Positions 29,553 to 37,910 of a stretch of 64,000 nt of DNA are shown in pieces. This stretch comes from Collinsella sp. (GTDB taxonomy: Bacteria; Actinomycetota; Coriobacteriia; Coriobacteriales; Coriobacteriaceae). A program made the translations under genes and the position numbers. Each line of letters begins with the position of its first letter. Position 1 is the first letter of the stretch. The notes beneath the pieces were generated by a model. That model searched no databases. It was given only the letters and a program-made list of their open reading frames with translations, and was not told the DNA's origin. The DNA is taken from NCBI GenBank assembly GCA_018378775.1, contig JAGZWV010000001.1, positions 62,001-126,000 of the forward strand. The letters run 5' to 3'.

Positions 29553-30311
29553 TCACTCCTCGCTCTGCGAATACGAAGCGTCAAGGATCTCCTGCGCGTA
29601 AGCGCGCTCCTCGGGCGTGAGCCGCGCCGTCTCGATCAGATCGGGACGCCAGCGGCAGGTGCGCTCGATGGCGTTCTTGCGACGCCAGGCATCGACCTTG
29701 GCGTGATCGCCGCTCACAAGCACCGGAGGCACGCCCTCGCCGTTGAACTCGGCAGGACGGGTGTACTGCGCGTACTCGAGCAGGCCTCCATCCTCGGCGG
29801 TCGAGAACGACTCGTCGACGTTGCTCATCTCGTCACCAAGGGCGCCGGGGATGAGGCGTACGACAGCATCGGCAACGACCATAGCGGGAAGCTCGCCGCC
29901 CGTGAGCACGTAGTCGCCGATCGACAGACGCTCATCGGCATACGCATACGCGCGCTCGTCGACGCCCTCGTAGCGACTGCACACAAACAGCAGGCGCTCA
30001 CTTTTGAGCAGGCGCTCGGCCACATGCTGCGTAAAGGGCTCGCCACAGGGGGTAAAGAACACCACAGTAGGCTTGGGACCCTCTGCGCTAATGGCCTCGA
30101 TGGCCTCTGCGATAGGCTCGACCTTCATGAGCATGCCCTGCCCGCCGCCGTACGGCTCGTCATCGACGGTGCGATGGCGGTCGTGCGTCCAGTCGCGCAG
30201 GTTATACGCCTTAAAATCAAAAAGGCCGGCCTTGCGGGCGCGGCCCAAGATCGATGTGGACATGACGGGCTCAAACATCTCGGGAAAGACCGAAAGGGTC
30301 TCGATCAGCAT
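29553..30311 (-). CDS. trmD: tRNA (guanine-37-N1)-methyltransferase
   Basis: SAM-dependent SPOUT enzyme that methylates G37 next to the anticodon and prevents +1 frameshifts. The 252 aa begin ETLSVFPEMFEPV and show RDWTHDRHRTVDDEPYGGG and the trefoil-knot motif DYVLTGGELPAMVV. ATG 30311 follows GGGAGG. Both tRNA-Arg genes in the window have a purine at 37; tRNA-Arg(CCG) has G37, a canonical target. Two bases separate it from lepB. Confidence 0.97.
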   Translation of the reverse strand: MLIETLSVFPEMFEPVMSTSILGRARKAGLFDFKAYNLRDWTHDRHRTVDDEPYGGGQGMLMKVEPIAEAIEAISAEGPKPTVVFFTPCGEPFTQHVAERLLKSERLLFVCSRYEGVDERAYAYADERLSIGDYVLTGGELPAMVVADAVVRLIPGALGDEMSNVDESFSTAEDGGLLEYAQYTRPAEFNGEGVPPVLVSGDHAKVDAWRRKNAIERTCRWRPDLIETARLTPEERAYAQEILDASYSQSEE

Positions 30312-30321
30312 GTTGTCCTCC

Positions 30322-30843
30322 CTACTTGTCCATATCGATCAGGCCGTCCATAACGTGGACGGAAATTGTTCCTGTGTCGGGAAGATCGAGCACAACCTGC
30401 TCGATCACGGGAATCAGTACCTCGCCGTACCGATCGCCCTCGACAACCCAAACATCGTTAGCGGGCGTCGACATGATCTCGACGATCGTGCCAAGCGAAC
30501 CGAAGCGCTCGTCGACCACCTCGCGACCCATCAGGTCGGTATAGGCAGCGTCGAGCGAATCGAGCTCAAAATCGTCACGATTTGCCAGCACGTAGCATCC
30601 CGTGATGCCCTCGGCGGCCGTCAAGTCGTCAATGCCCTCAAACGAGACCAGATCGCCATCGCCCGTATCGGTGACGGACACGACCGTGCAAAAGCGGTCG
30701 CGCTTGAGCGCCGGCGGCGTCAGGGCGACGCGCATACCCGGCTCTAATACAGAAGGAAGCCCCCGCAGCGGCTGCGCGAGGACCTCCCCCTTCCTTCCGT
30801 GCGGCTTGACCACGCGGGCGATGTTTTTGTACTGGGACCTCAA
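30322..30843 (-). CDS. rimM: Ribosome maturation factor RimM
   Basis: 16S processing factor that binds S19 and helps 30S head maturation. The 173 aa have the N-terminal barrel (IARVVKPHGRKGEVLAQPL) and the C-terminal PRC-barrel (LGTIVEIMSTPANDVWVV). The start is TTG 30843, four bases after the khpA stop; the ribosome site is weak (TAGGAC). Position between khpA and trmD is the usual one. Confidence 0.95.
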   Translation of the reverse strand: MRSQYKNIARVVKPHGRKGEVLAQPLRGLPSVLEPGMRVALTPPALKRDRFCTVVSVTDTGDGDLVSFEGIDDLTAAEGITGCYVLANRDDFELDSLDAAYTDLMGREVVDERFGSLGTIVEIMSTPANDVWVVEGDRYGEVLIPVIEQVVLDLPDTGTISVHVMDGLIDMDK

Positions 30844-30847
30844 GGTC

Positions 30848-31132
30848 CTAGCCCAGAACCTCTACCTCGACAGCAGTGTCGAGGCGAGCGGCCAGTGCAC
30901 GGGCGAGCGTGCGAATGGCCTTGATGGTACGGCCACGACGGCCGATGACCTTAGCGACGTCATCCTCGGCGACCGAAACCTCAATCGTAGAGGCGTCGTC
31001 ACCATCGATGACCTCAAGGCTCACGGAATCCGGGTCGTCGACGATCTGAACAACGAGATATTCGACGAGATCGGCGATGCGATCTGAGAGCATTGCCTCA
31101 CCCTCGAGCTGTGCAGCGTCAACCTCAGGCAC
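30848..31132 (-). CDS. khpA: KH-domain RNA-binding protein KhpA
   Basis: Small single-KH protein (94 aa) that in Gram-positive bacteria pairs with KhpB and influences cell division and translation. The KH core is VAKVIGRRGRTIKAIRTLA, with the GRRG loop intact. Start GTG 31132 uses the GAGGAG that forms the last two codons of rpsP. Order rpsP-khpA-rimM-trmD is highly conserved. Confidence 0.95.
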   Translation of the reverse strand: MPEVDAAQLEGEAMLSDRIADLVEYLVVQIVDDPDSVSLEVIDGDDASTIEVSVAEDDVAKVIGRRGRTIKAIRTLARALAARLDTAVEVEVLG

Positions 31133-31135
31133 GAT

Positions 31136-31477
31136 TTACTCCTCGGCGCCCTCAGCGGCCTCAGCGGCAGCCTTAGCGGCCTCGGCCTCTTTGGCGAGCT
31201 GCTTCTTGGACTTCTTGACGACGGTCTCGGTCTTCTCGCCCTCGTTGGCGGCCTTGACCAGAGCGGCGACGGCGTCGGTGAGCTGAGCGCCCTTGGACTG
31301 CCAGTCGGCGATCTTCTCGAGGTCGAGGTTGATGGTCTTGGGGGCGGTCATCGGGTTGTAGCGGCCAACCTCCTCGATGATACGACCGTCACGCGGGGCG
31401 CGGGAATCGGCGACGACGACACGGTAGTACGGACGCTTCTTAGCGCCGTGACGAGCAAGGCGAATCTTGACTGCCAA
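31136..31477 (-). CDS. rpsP: 30S ribosomal protein S16
   Basis: Small-subunit assembly protein. The sequence [20 protein letters not shown] is diagnostic. The start is TTG 31477 with GGAGG 8 bases upstream; the open frame runs on to 31513 but with unconserved codons. The 113-aa product has a long Ala/Glu/Lys-rich tail of about 35 residues ([20 protein letters not shown]) beyond the usual core. First gene of its operon. Confidence 0.96.
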   Translation of the reverse strand: MAVKIRLARHGAKKRPYYRVVVADSRAPRDGRIIEEVGRYNPMTAPKTINLDLEKIADWQSKGAQLTDAVAALVKAANEGEKTETVVKKSKKQLAKEAEAAKAAAEAAEGAEE

Positions 31478-31533
31478 AGGAAACTCCTCCAACCAAGCAG
31501 CTTTAGGCTGCAACTACAAACAAACAGTTGAAC

Positions 31534-31562
31534 ATAATACGCCATCGACGCGGGCAGGTGAA
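31534..31562 (-). promoter_or_regulatory. rpsP operon promoter
   Basis: Minus-strand TTCACC (31557-31562) and TATTAT (31534-31539) with a 17-base spacer, about 50 bases before the rpsP start. Confidence 0.55.
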
Positions 31563-31666
31563 GTCCGTGAGACCAACTTCTTCGGTGTAGTCGAGGGCAA
31601 ATCCATATCTTAGACAAGAATTCGGGATTTGCAAGCACATACACGCACCCCACATGAGCTGCGCGG

Positions 31667-31672
31667 TATACT
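31667..31672 (+). promoter_or_regulatory. dinB -10 element
   Basis: TATACT on the plus strand, which would start transcription close to 31679. No convincing -35 or LexA-like site is seen. It implies that an ATG at 31679 would be nearly leaderless. Confidence 0.45.
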
Positions 31673-31717
31673 CATGACATGGAAAGACGCGAACATACAT
31701 ACGGTTATGAGGATGCC

Positions 31718-32932
31718 ATGGGCGTCACGCCGCCTCCCTGGACGGGTCCGGCGGTGGGACTCATGGACCTCGATGCGTTTTTTGCGAGCGTGGAGATGCT
31801 CGATCATCCCGAGTGGCGCGGCAAGCCACTCATCGTGGGTGGCGATGCCGATTCGCGTGGCGTCGTGTCCACGTGTTCGTATGAGGCACGTCGCTTTGGC
31901 GTGCACTCAGCCATGGCCTCGGCCGAGGCGCGGCGCCTGTGCCCGCAAGCCATTTGGACGCACGTGCACTTTGATCGCTACCGCGAGGTGAGCGCGCAGG
32001 TCATGGCGATTCTCGCCGACGAGACCCCGCGCGTTGAGCGCGTATCCATCGACGAAGCCTTTATCGATATCACACCGGGTCGCTTTGCGCCCGAAGACCC
32101 GTTGCTGGTTGCACGGCGTATAAGCGACCGCGTGGCAGCGCTGGGAGTGACGTGCTCCATTGGCGTGGGCTGCAACAAGACGGTCGCAAAGATCGCAAGC
32201 GAGCGGGATAAGCCGTTTGGGCTGACCATCGTGCGTCCCGGAACCGAACAGCGCTTTTTGGCCGCGCTGCCGGTATCTGCCATGAGCGGCATCGGGCGCT
32301 CGGCCGAGGAGCGACTGCGCCGCATGCGCATCTACACCCTCGGCGAGCTATCACGTGCACCGGAATCCACCTTGGCCTCTATTTTTGGCGTCAACGGCGA
32401 ACGCATGCGCCAGCGTGCGCTGGGACTCGAAATCTCCGAAGTCACGAGTCTCGATGAAGAGCGCGAGGTCAAGTCGGTCAGCAATGAACGCACCTTTGCT
32501 AAAGATTTGACTGAGCGTGGGGATATTGAGGCGGCGATTGCGCTGTTGGGAGAGTCAGTGGGACGCCGTCTGCGCCGTCAGGGGCTGACGGGTGCCACGG
32601 TAACGCTCAAGCTTAAGTATTCGTATGGCAGCGGGCGTACGGCACAGCGCCGGCTGCCTCATCCGACCGACGATGAGAACATCTTCGTGGCGGTTGCACT
32701 CGATCTGCTCGACAACATCTGGCAGGAAGGAATGCACGTTCGCTTAGCAGGCATCGGCATGAGCGACTTTGACCATCGGGGCGGCATCCAGACCGACCTG
32801 TTCTGCGAGATCGATGACCGCGGAGCCCAATCCAGCGACCGCCGCGACCTCTCCGTCGCCATCGACGCCGTCCGAGACAAATTCGGCGACACCGCCCTTT
32901 CCTTCGGCCGCCAATCCCGCTTCAACGATTAA
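31718..32932 (+). CDS. dinB: DNA polymerase IV (Y family)
   Basis: Error-prone translesion polymerase. The 404 aa contain LMDLDAFFASVE (Asp17, Asp19), the catalytic RVSIDEAFID (Asp112, Glu113), the SIGVGCNKTVAKIAS palm motif, a helix-hairpin-helix (LPVSAMSGIGRSAEERL) and the little-finger domain. Start ATG 31718 has GAGG five bases upstream; an in-frame ATG at 31679 would add 13 residues but sits at the predicted transcription start. The gene stands alone on the plus strand between two minus-strand ribosomal operons. No SOS box was recognised and no C-terminal clamp-binding motif was assigned. Confidence 0.95.
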   Translation: MGVTPPPWTGPAVGLMDLDAFFASVEMLDHPEWRGKPLIVGGDADSRGVVSTCSYEARRFGVHSAMASAEARRLCPQAIWTHVHFDRYREVSAQVMAILADETPRVERVSIDEAFIDITPGRFAPEDPLLVARRISDRVAALGVTCSIGVGCNKTVAKIASERDKPFGLTIVRPGTEQRFLAALPVSAMSGIGRSAEERLRRMRIYTLGELSRAPESTLASIFGVNGERMRQRALGLEISEVTSLDEEREVKSVSNERTFAKDLTERGDIEAAIALLGESVGRRLRRQGLTGATVTLKLKYSYGSGRTAQRRLPHPTDDENIFVAVALDLLDNIWQEGMHVRLAGIGMSDFDHRGGIQTDLFCEIDDRGAQSSDRRDLSVAIDAVRDKFGDTALSFGRQSRFND

Positions 32933-32956
32933 CCGCCTTTGGGCAAAAAGAAAGCT

Positions 32957-32984
32957 GGGCAGGTGCGGAAAACCGCAACTGCCC
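32957..32984 (-). terminator. Intrinsic terminator of the obgE-nadD-yqeK-rsfS transcript
   Basis: GGGCAGGTGCGG and CCGCAACTGCCC form a 12-base stem with one mismatch and an AAAA loop; on the minus strand CTTTCTTTTTG follows. It lies between convergent dinB and rsfS. Confidence 0.8.
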
Positions 32985-33000
32985 GGCGATATGCGTGAGG

Positions 33001-33028
33001 GTAGCTAACCCCGTCTCAAATGAGCTAC
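33001..33028. repeat. Solo GTAG-headed palindrome (REP-like), copy C
   Basis: On the minus strand GTAGCTCATTTGAGACGGGG leads into TTAGCTAC; GTAGCT and AGCTAC pair around a 16-base loop. It matches one arm of the pairs at 24902 and 58622 with a 4-base shorter loop. Its first G is the last base of the rsfS stop codon. Confidence 0.7.
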
Positions 33029-33483
33029 TAGAGGAGGTTGAGGGGGAGCTGGGGGGCGTCTCCCCAGAGCTTTTCGAGACGGTAGAAGTCGCGCGCCTCG
33101 GGAGTGAAGACGTGGACGACAACCGAACCATAGTCCATGAGCATCCAGGTCTTCTGCTCGCGACCCTCGATGGAGAACGGGTGCTCGCCGCAAGCCTCGG
33201 CGACCTTCTCCTCGATCTCGTCGACAATAGAATCGACCTGGCGGTTGTTGGTACCGGTGGCAAGCACAAAGTAGTCGCATACGTCGGAAAGCTCGGTCAG
33301 GTCGAGCACCTGAACGTCCTCGCCCTTCTTGTCGTAGGCGGCCTGCGCGGCGGCGCGGGCGACATCCTCGGCGGCGACACCGCTCGCGGACAGCGAGGCG
33401 GCAGTGCGGTCGGACGTGGCGACGAAGCTCTTGTGCTCCACACCTTCAAGAATCTGCTCGTCGGTCATGGTCTCGTCGGCCAT
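33028..33483 (-). CDS. rsfS: Ribosomal silencing factor RsfS
   Basis: Binds L14 and blocks subunit joining when nutrients are scarce. The 151 aa contain the family core VQVLDLTELSDVCDYFVLATG, REQKTWMLMDYGSVVVHVF and ARDFYRLEKLWGDAP. ATG 33483 follows AAAGAGG; an upstream in-frame start (33504) is rejected. It has an unusual 30-residue N-terminal extension rich in Asp/Glu/Thr. Neighbours obgE-nadD-yqeK-rsfS are in the common order. The stop codon abuts REP copy C. Confidence 0.95.
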   Translation of the reverse strand: MADETMTDEQILEGVEHKSFVATSDRTAASLSASGVAAEDVARAAAQAAYDKKGEDVQVLDLTELSDVCDYFVLATGTNNRQVDSIVDEIEEKVAEACGEHPFSIEGREQKTWMLMDYGSVVVHVFTPEARDFYRLEKLWGDAPQLPLNLL

Positions 33484-33511
33484 GGAATACCTCTTTCTAG
33501 ACACACCCGAG

Positions 33512-34120
33512 CTAGCGCAGCTGGGCGTAATGGTTGTAAATCGTAATAGCCGTGGGATAAAGATAACGCCCGGATTGGATCACATAGACCAAACCCTGCG
33601 CAAAACAGGAGAAGAACAACTCATCGAGCGTCGACTCCCCCACCATCTCGCGCAGGGCATGCGCATAGTCGCCGTGGCGGTTGGGCTCGATGGCATCGGC
33701 CACAAAGACCACCATATCGAGCGGCGTCATGTCACAGGCACCCACGGTATGACGGTCGACAGCCTGGAAAACGGCCGGCGACAGTTCGGGAAAAAGCTGC
33801 GGAAGCTCATAGGCGGCAACTGGGCCATGCAGCAGCGGTGTCGCGGCCGAAGGAGAGCCGGCAACCTTGATGCCATAGTGAAGCGCGCGGGCCACGAGCT
33901 CGTCATCGGAAAGCACCTTGTCCCAGTCGTGGATCAAGCCGGCGGCAGCGGCATCAAAGCGGTCAACGCCGTAGACCTCGGCCAGATGAAGTGCGGTCTC
34001 GGCAACACCCAGCGAATGCACATAGCGCTTGCGCTTATCCTTCATGCGAACATCGAGCAGCTCTTGAATGCGCTTGAGCAGTGCGCGCTCATCGCCCTCA
34101 AACTGATCCTCTACCGACAA
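33512..34120 (-). CDS. yqeK: YqeK-like HD-domain diadenosine tetraphosphatase
   Basis: Predicted symmetrical Ap4A hydrolase (HD superfamily) that would split Ap4A into two ADP. The 202 aa have HSLGVAETALHLAE (His35), the HD pair in LIHDWDK (His64, Asp65), then RHTVGACDMTPLDMVVFVADAIEPNR. The start is TTG 34120 with GGGGG six bases upstream. It lies between nadD and rsfS, as in Bacillus. Confidence 0.9.
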   Translation of the reverse strand: MSVEDQFEGDERALLKRIQELLDVRMKDKRKRYVHSLGVAETALHLAEVYGVDRFDAAAAGLIHDWDKVLSDDELVARALHYGIKVAGSPSAATPLLHGPVAAYELPQLFPELSPAVFQAVDRHTVGACDMTPLDMVVFVADAIEPNRHGDYAHALREMVGESTLDELFFSCFAQGLVYVIQSGRYLYPTAITIYNHYAQLR

Positions 34121-34132
34121 CGTAGACCCCCA

Positions 34133-34810
34133 TCACTCAAAATCTTCTTGGCCCAAATCGGCATATAGCCTGCGTTTGCGAATGTAGCCGAGCACGGACT
34201 CGCTCGTAAGATAGCGCACGCTCATGCCGCGGGCAACTCGCTTACGAATGTTCGTCGAGCTGATCGCCAGCGCCGGAATCTGAATATAGCGCACGTCGAA
34301 CGGCAGCCCCGACTCTTTGATTCGGGCACGCGCTGTATCGATATCAAAGCCCGGTCGTGTCGCCGCAATAAAGGTAGCAAGCTCAGCGATTCGTTCGGCA
34401 TCATGCCAGGTCACGATATCGATAATCGCATCGGCGCCCGTAATAAAGTAGAGCTTTACCTGCGGCGGGTAAAAGTCGCGAAGGGCATGAAGCGTATCAG
34501 CCGTATAGGTTACGCCCGGGCGGTCGATCTCGAACCGGCTCGCCAAAAAGGCCGGGTTCGCGGCGGTGGCGAGGACCGTCATGGCATAACGGTCCTCGGC
34601 AGGCGTCACCGGCTTGTCAAGCTTAAAGGCAGGAGAGCCCGCCGGCATAAAGAGCACAGCGTCCAAGTCGAGCGACTCGCGCGCCTGCTCGGCGGTCACC
34701 AGGTGCCCGTAATGGATGGGATCAAAGGTGCCACCCATAATACCGAGCCTAAACTCCTGCCCGTCCTCTAGAGGAAGCTCGGGCAAACCGATTCCACCGC
34801 GCAGCGACAT
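34133..34810 (-). CDS. nadD: Nicotinate-nucleotide adenylyltransferase
   Basis: Forms deamido-NAD from NaMN and ATP. The 225 aa carry the nucleotidyltransferase signature GIMGGTFDPIHYGH (residues about 23-36) and the C-terminal ISSTNIRKR motif. A 20-residue Leu/Pro/Gly-rich N-terminal extension precedes the first strand. ATG 34810 lies three bases past the obgE stop. Confidence 0.96.
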   Translation of the reverse strand: MSLRGGIGLPELPLEDGQEFRLGIMGGTFDPIHYGHLVTAEQARESLDLDAVLFMPAGSPAFKLDKPVTPAEDRYAMTVLATAANPAFLASRFEIDRPGVTYTADTLHALRDFYPPQVKLYFITGADAIIDIVTWHDAERIAELATFIAATRPGFDIDTARARIKESGLPFDVRYIQIPALAISSTNIRKRVARGMSVRYLTSESVLGYIRKRRLYADLGQEDFE

Positions 34811-34813
34811 GGC

Positions 34814-36292
<1,479 letters not shown>

Positions 36293-36302
36293 CTACAAAA
36301 AG

Positions 36303-36343
36303 AGGGAGACCCTTGAATCCTAAAACTCAAGTGCCTCCCACAT
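36303..36343 (-). terminator. Terminator-like hairpin after rpmA
   Basis: GGGAGACCCTTGA and TCAAGTGCCTCCC pair with internal mismatches; on the minus strand the stem ends in CTCTTTTTG. It may partly separate rplU-rpmA from obgE. Confidence 0.6.
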
Positions 36344-36364
36344 ATGTGCTCTATGAAGGGTGAA

Positions 36365-36622
36365 TTACGCGTTCGCGAGCGGGCGTACGCTGACCCTGTG
36401 CTTGATACCCTTGTGGAACTCAACGGTACCGTCGACCAGCGCGAACAGCGTGTCGTCCTTACCACGGCCAACGTTCTCACCCGGGTGGATGTGCGTGCCG
36501 TGCTGACGGACGAGAATCGTGCCCGTGGTTACCGTCTGGCCGGCATAGCGCTTCGTGCCAAGGCGCTGACCGCGGGAGTCACGGCCATTACGGGAGGAAC
36601 CGAGTCCTTTTTTGTGTGCCAT
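36365..36622 (-). CDS. rpmA: 50S ribosomal protein L27
   Basis: Large-subunit protein near the peptidyl transferase centre. The 85 aa are diagnostic: [27 protein letters not shown] and [13 protein letters not shown]. It lacks the cleavable N-terminal extension found in Firmicutes L27. It follows rplU by 33 bases. Confidence 0.98.
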   Translation of the reverse strand: MAHKKGLGSSRNGRDSRGQRLGTKRYAGQTVTTGTILVRQHGTHIHPGENVGRGKDDTLFALVDGTVEFHKGIKHRVSVRPLANA

Positions 36623-36655
36623 TGTGTATACCTACTCTTTCGTTACGAGTGTAAT

Positions 36656-37030
36656 CTACTCGGCGACGGGAGCCTCGGCAACAGCCTCAGCCTCTGCCTT
36701 GACAGCCTTCTTGGCGCGGGAGGTAGCCTGAACCTTCACGATCTTCAGCTTGGTGAGCTGCTGACGGTGACCCTTCAGACGACGATAGCGCTTGCGCTTG
36801 TGGAACTTGAAGACCAGCTGCTTCTCGCCCTTGAACTGCTCAACGATCTGAGCGGTAACCTTGGCCTTGGCCAGCTTGTCGGGATCGGTGACGATCTTCT
36901 TACCATCGTTGAGGAAGATAACCGGCAGGGTGACCTTGTCGCCCTCATTGCCCTCGATCTTCTCGACGGTGATGACATCGTCGGTGGCGACCTTGTACTG
37001 CTTGCCGCCCGTGTTAACGATTGCGTACAT
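36656..37030 (-). CDS. rplU: 50S ribosomal protein L21
   Basis: Large-subunit protein binding 23S rRNA. The 124 aa begin MYAIVNTGGKQYKVATDD and include the basic region FKFHKRKRYRRLKGHRQ. A 20-residue Ala/Glu/Val tail extends beyond the usual 103 aa. ATG 37030 has AAGGG nine bases upstream; an earlier in-frame ATG (37051) is rejected. First gene of the rplU-rpmA-obgE operon. Confidence 0.97.
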   Translation of the reverse strand: MYAIVNTGGKQYKVATDDVITVEKIEGNEGDKVTLPVIFLNDGKKIVTDPDKLAKAKVTAQIVEQFKGEKQLVFKFHKRKRYRRLKGHRQQLTKLKIVKVQATSRAKKAVKAEAEAVAEAPVAE

Positions 37031-37072
37031 GTTTACTTGCCCTTCATGCATCAGTTAGTGCAACAGCCGAAT

Positions 37073-37101
37073 ATAGTAGCAGGCGAAAATACCCCCGTCA
37101 A
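37073..37101 (-). promoter_or_regulatory. rplU-rpmA promoter
   Basis: Minus-strand TTGACG (37096-37101) and TACTAT (37073-37078) with a 17-base spacer; the -35 box overlaps the stop of the upstream DUF2344 gene. Confidence 0.75.
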
Positions 37102-37910
37102 CGAGTATGTGGAGCAAATCCACAAGTTCGCACAGGTATGGGGCTGACGAGTCGGCCCTCGTCGTCCTCGCATGCTTGATTCTGACGCTCGACATCGTAG
37201 GAGCAGATGGTCACGAGGTCTTGCATACCGGTGGAAACAATAGGTGCATCCACGCCCGGGGTCAAGCCCTGCAACAAAACATCAGCAGCAGAAAGCAAAA
37301 TCTCCGGACGCATGGAGCCCTCGTTGTCGGCATGGGTGTCGAGCATGAGCACCAAATGGTCCGGGCGCTCCCCCGCCGTGAGCTCATAGCCCACGAGCGT
37401 GTGGTCCAAATCCAAGCGCTTGCTCTTTTTTCCGCGCGCGTAGTCGATGCCGTGACCCGCGCGCAGCGTGTCAATCGCACGACGCACCTCGTCGGCGCTT
37501 ACGGGCGCCTCGGAATCCAAGTGCAGGTCGATGCGATACGACAGGCGCGTGAGCTGCGCCGTCAACGCCGGCGTGCGCACGTCGATGTACGCCGCCTCAA
37601 TGGGCGCCAGATCGGCCGGAGACGCCGCAGCCAGACGTCCAAACGCCTCGTCGAGCGCCACGAACTCGGTCATAAATAGGTCATACCACTCGCAGGTCGA
37701 CGACGTACCCACCGGTAGCGCCGAAGAGAAGCCCACGCGCATGTGCGGAGAGAAGCCCTGCGTGACGGCATAGGGAAGCCCCGCACGGCGCACGATGCGC
37801 TCAATGGTATGGATTACTTCGAGATGGCCCAGGTACTTAAGGCGATCGCGCTTGCCATAGCGAACACGAAGCCTAAAGAGCGAGGGGTTGTCGGTCAGGC
37901 GCTCACTCAT
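37098..37910 (-). CDS. TIGR03936/DUF2344 radical-SAM-associated protein
   Basis: Protein of unknown function always found next to, or fused with, the B12-binding radical SAM protein of TIGR03960. The 270 aa show the family start FRLRVRYGKRDRLKYLGHLE, then RRAGLPYAVTQGFSPH and RVGFSSALPVGTSS. ATG 37910 overlaps the radical SAM stop as ATGA, so the two are translationally coupled. In many bacteria this pair precedes rplU-rpmA or RNase G, as here, which suggests an RNA- or ribosome-related task; that is inference. Confidence 0.88.
   Translation of the reverse strand: MSERLTDNPSLFRLRVRYGKRDRLKYLGHLEVIHTIERIVRRAGLPYAVTQGFSPHMRVGFSSALPVGTSSTCEWYDLFMTEFVALDEAFGRLAAASPADLAPIEAAYIDVRTPALTAQLTRLSYRIDLHLDSEAPVSADEVRRAIDTLRAGHGIDYARGKKSKRLDLDHTLVGYELTAGERPDHLVLMLDTHADNEGSMRPEILLSAADVLLQGLTPGVDAPIVSTGMQDLVTICSYDVERQNQACEDDEGRLVSPIPVRTCGFAPHTR

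Noticed and set aside
31600..31720. SOS (LexA) box for dinB
   Set aside because: CGAACATACATACGGTT only loosely resembles the CGAAC-N4-GTTCG pattern and the spacing is wrong.
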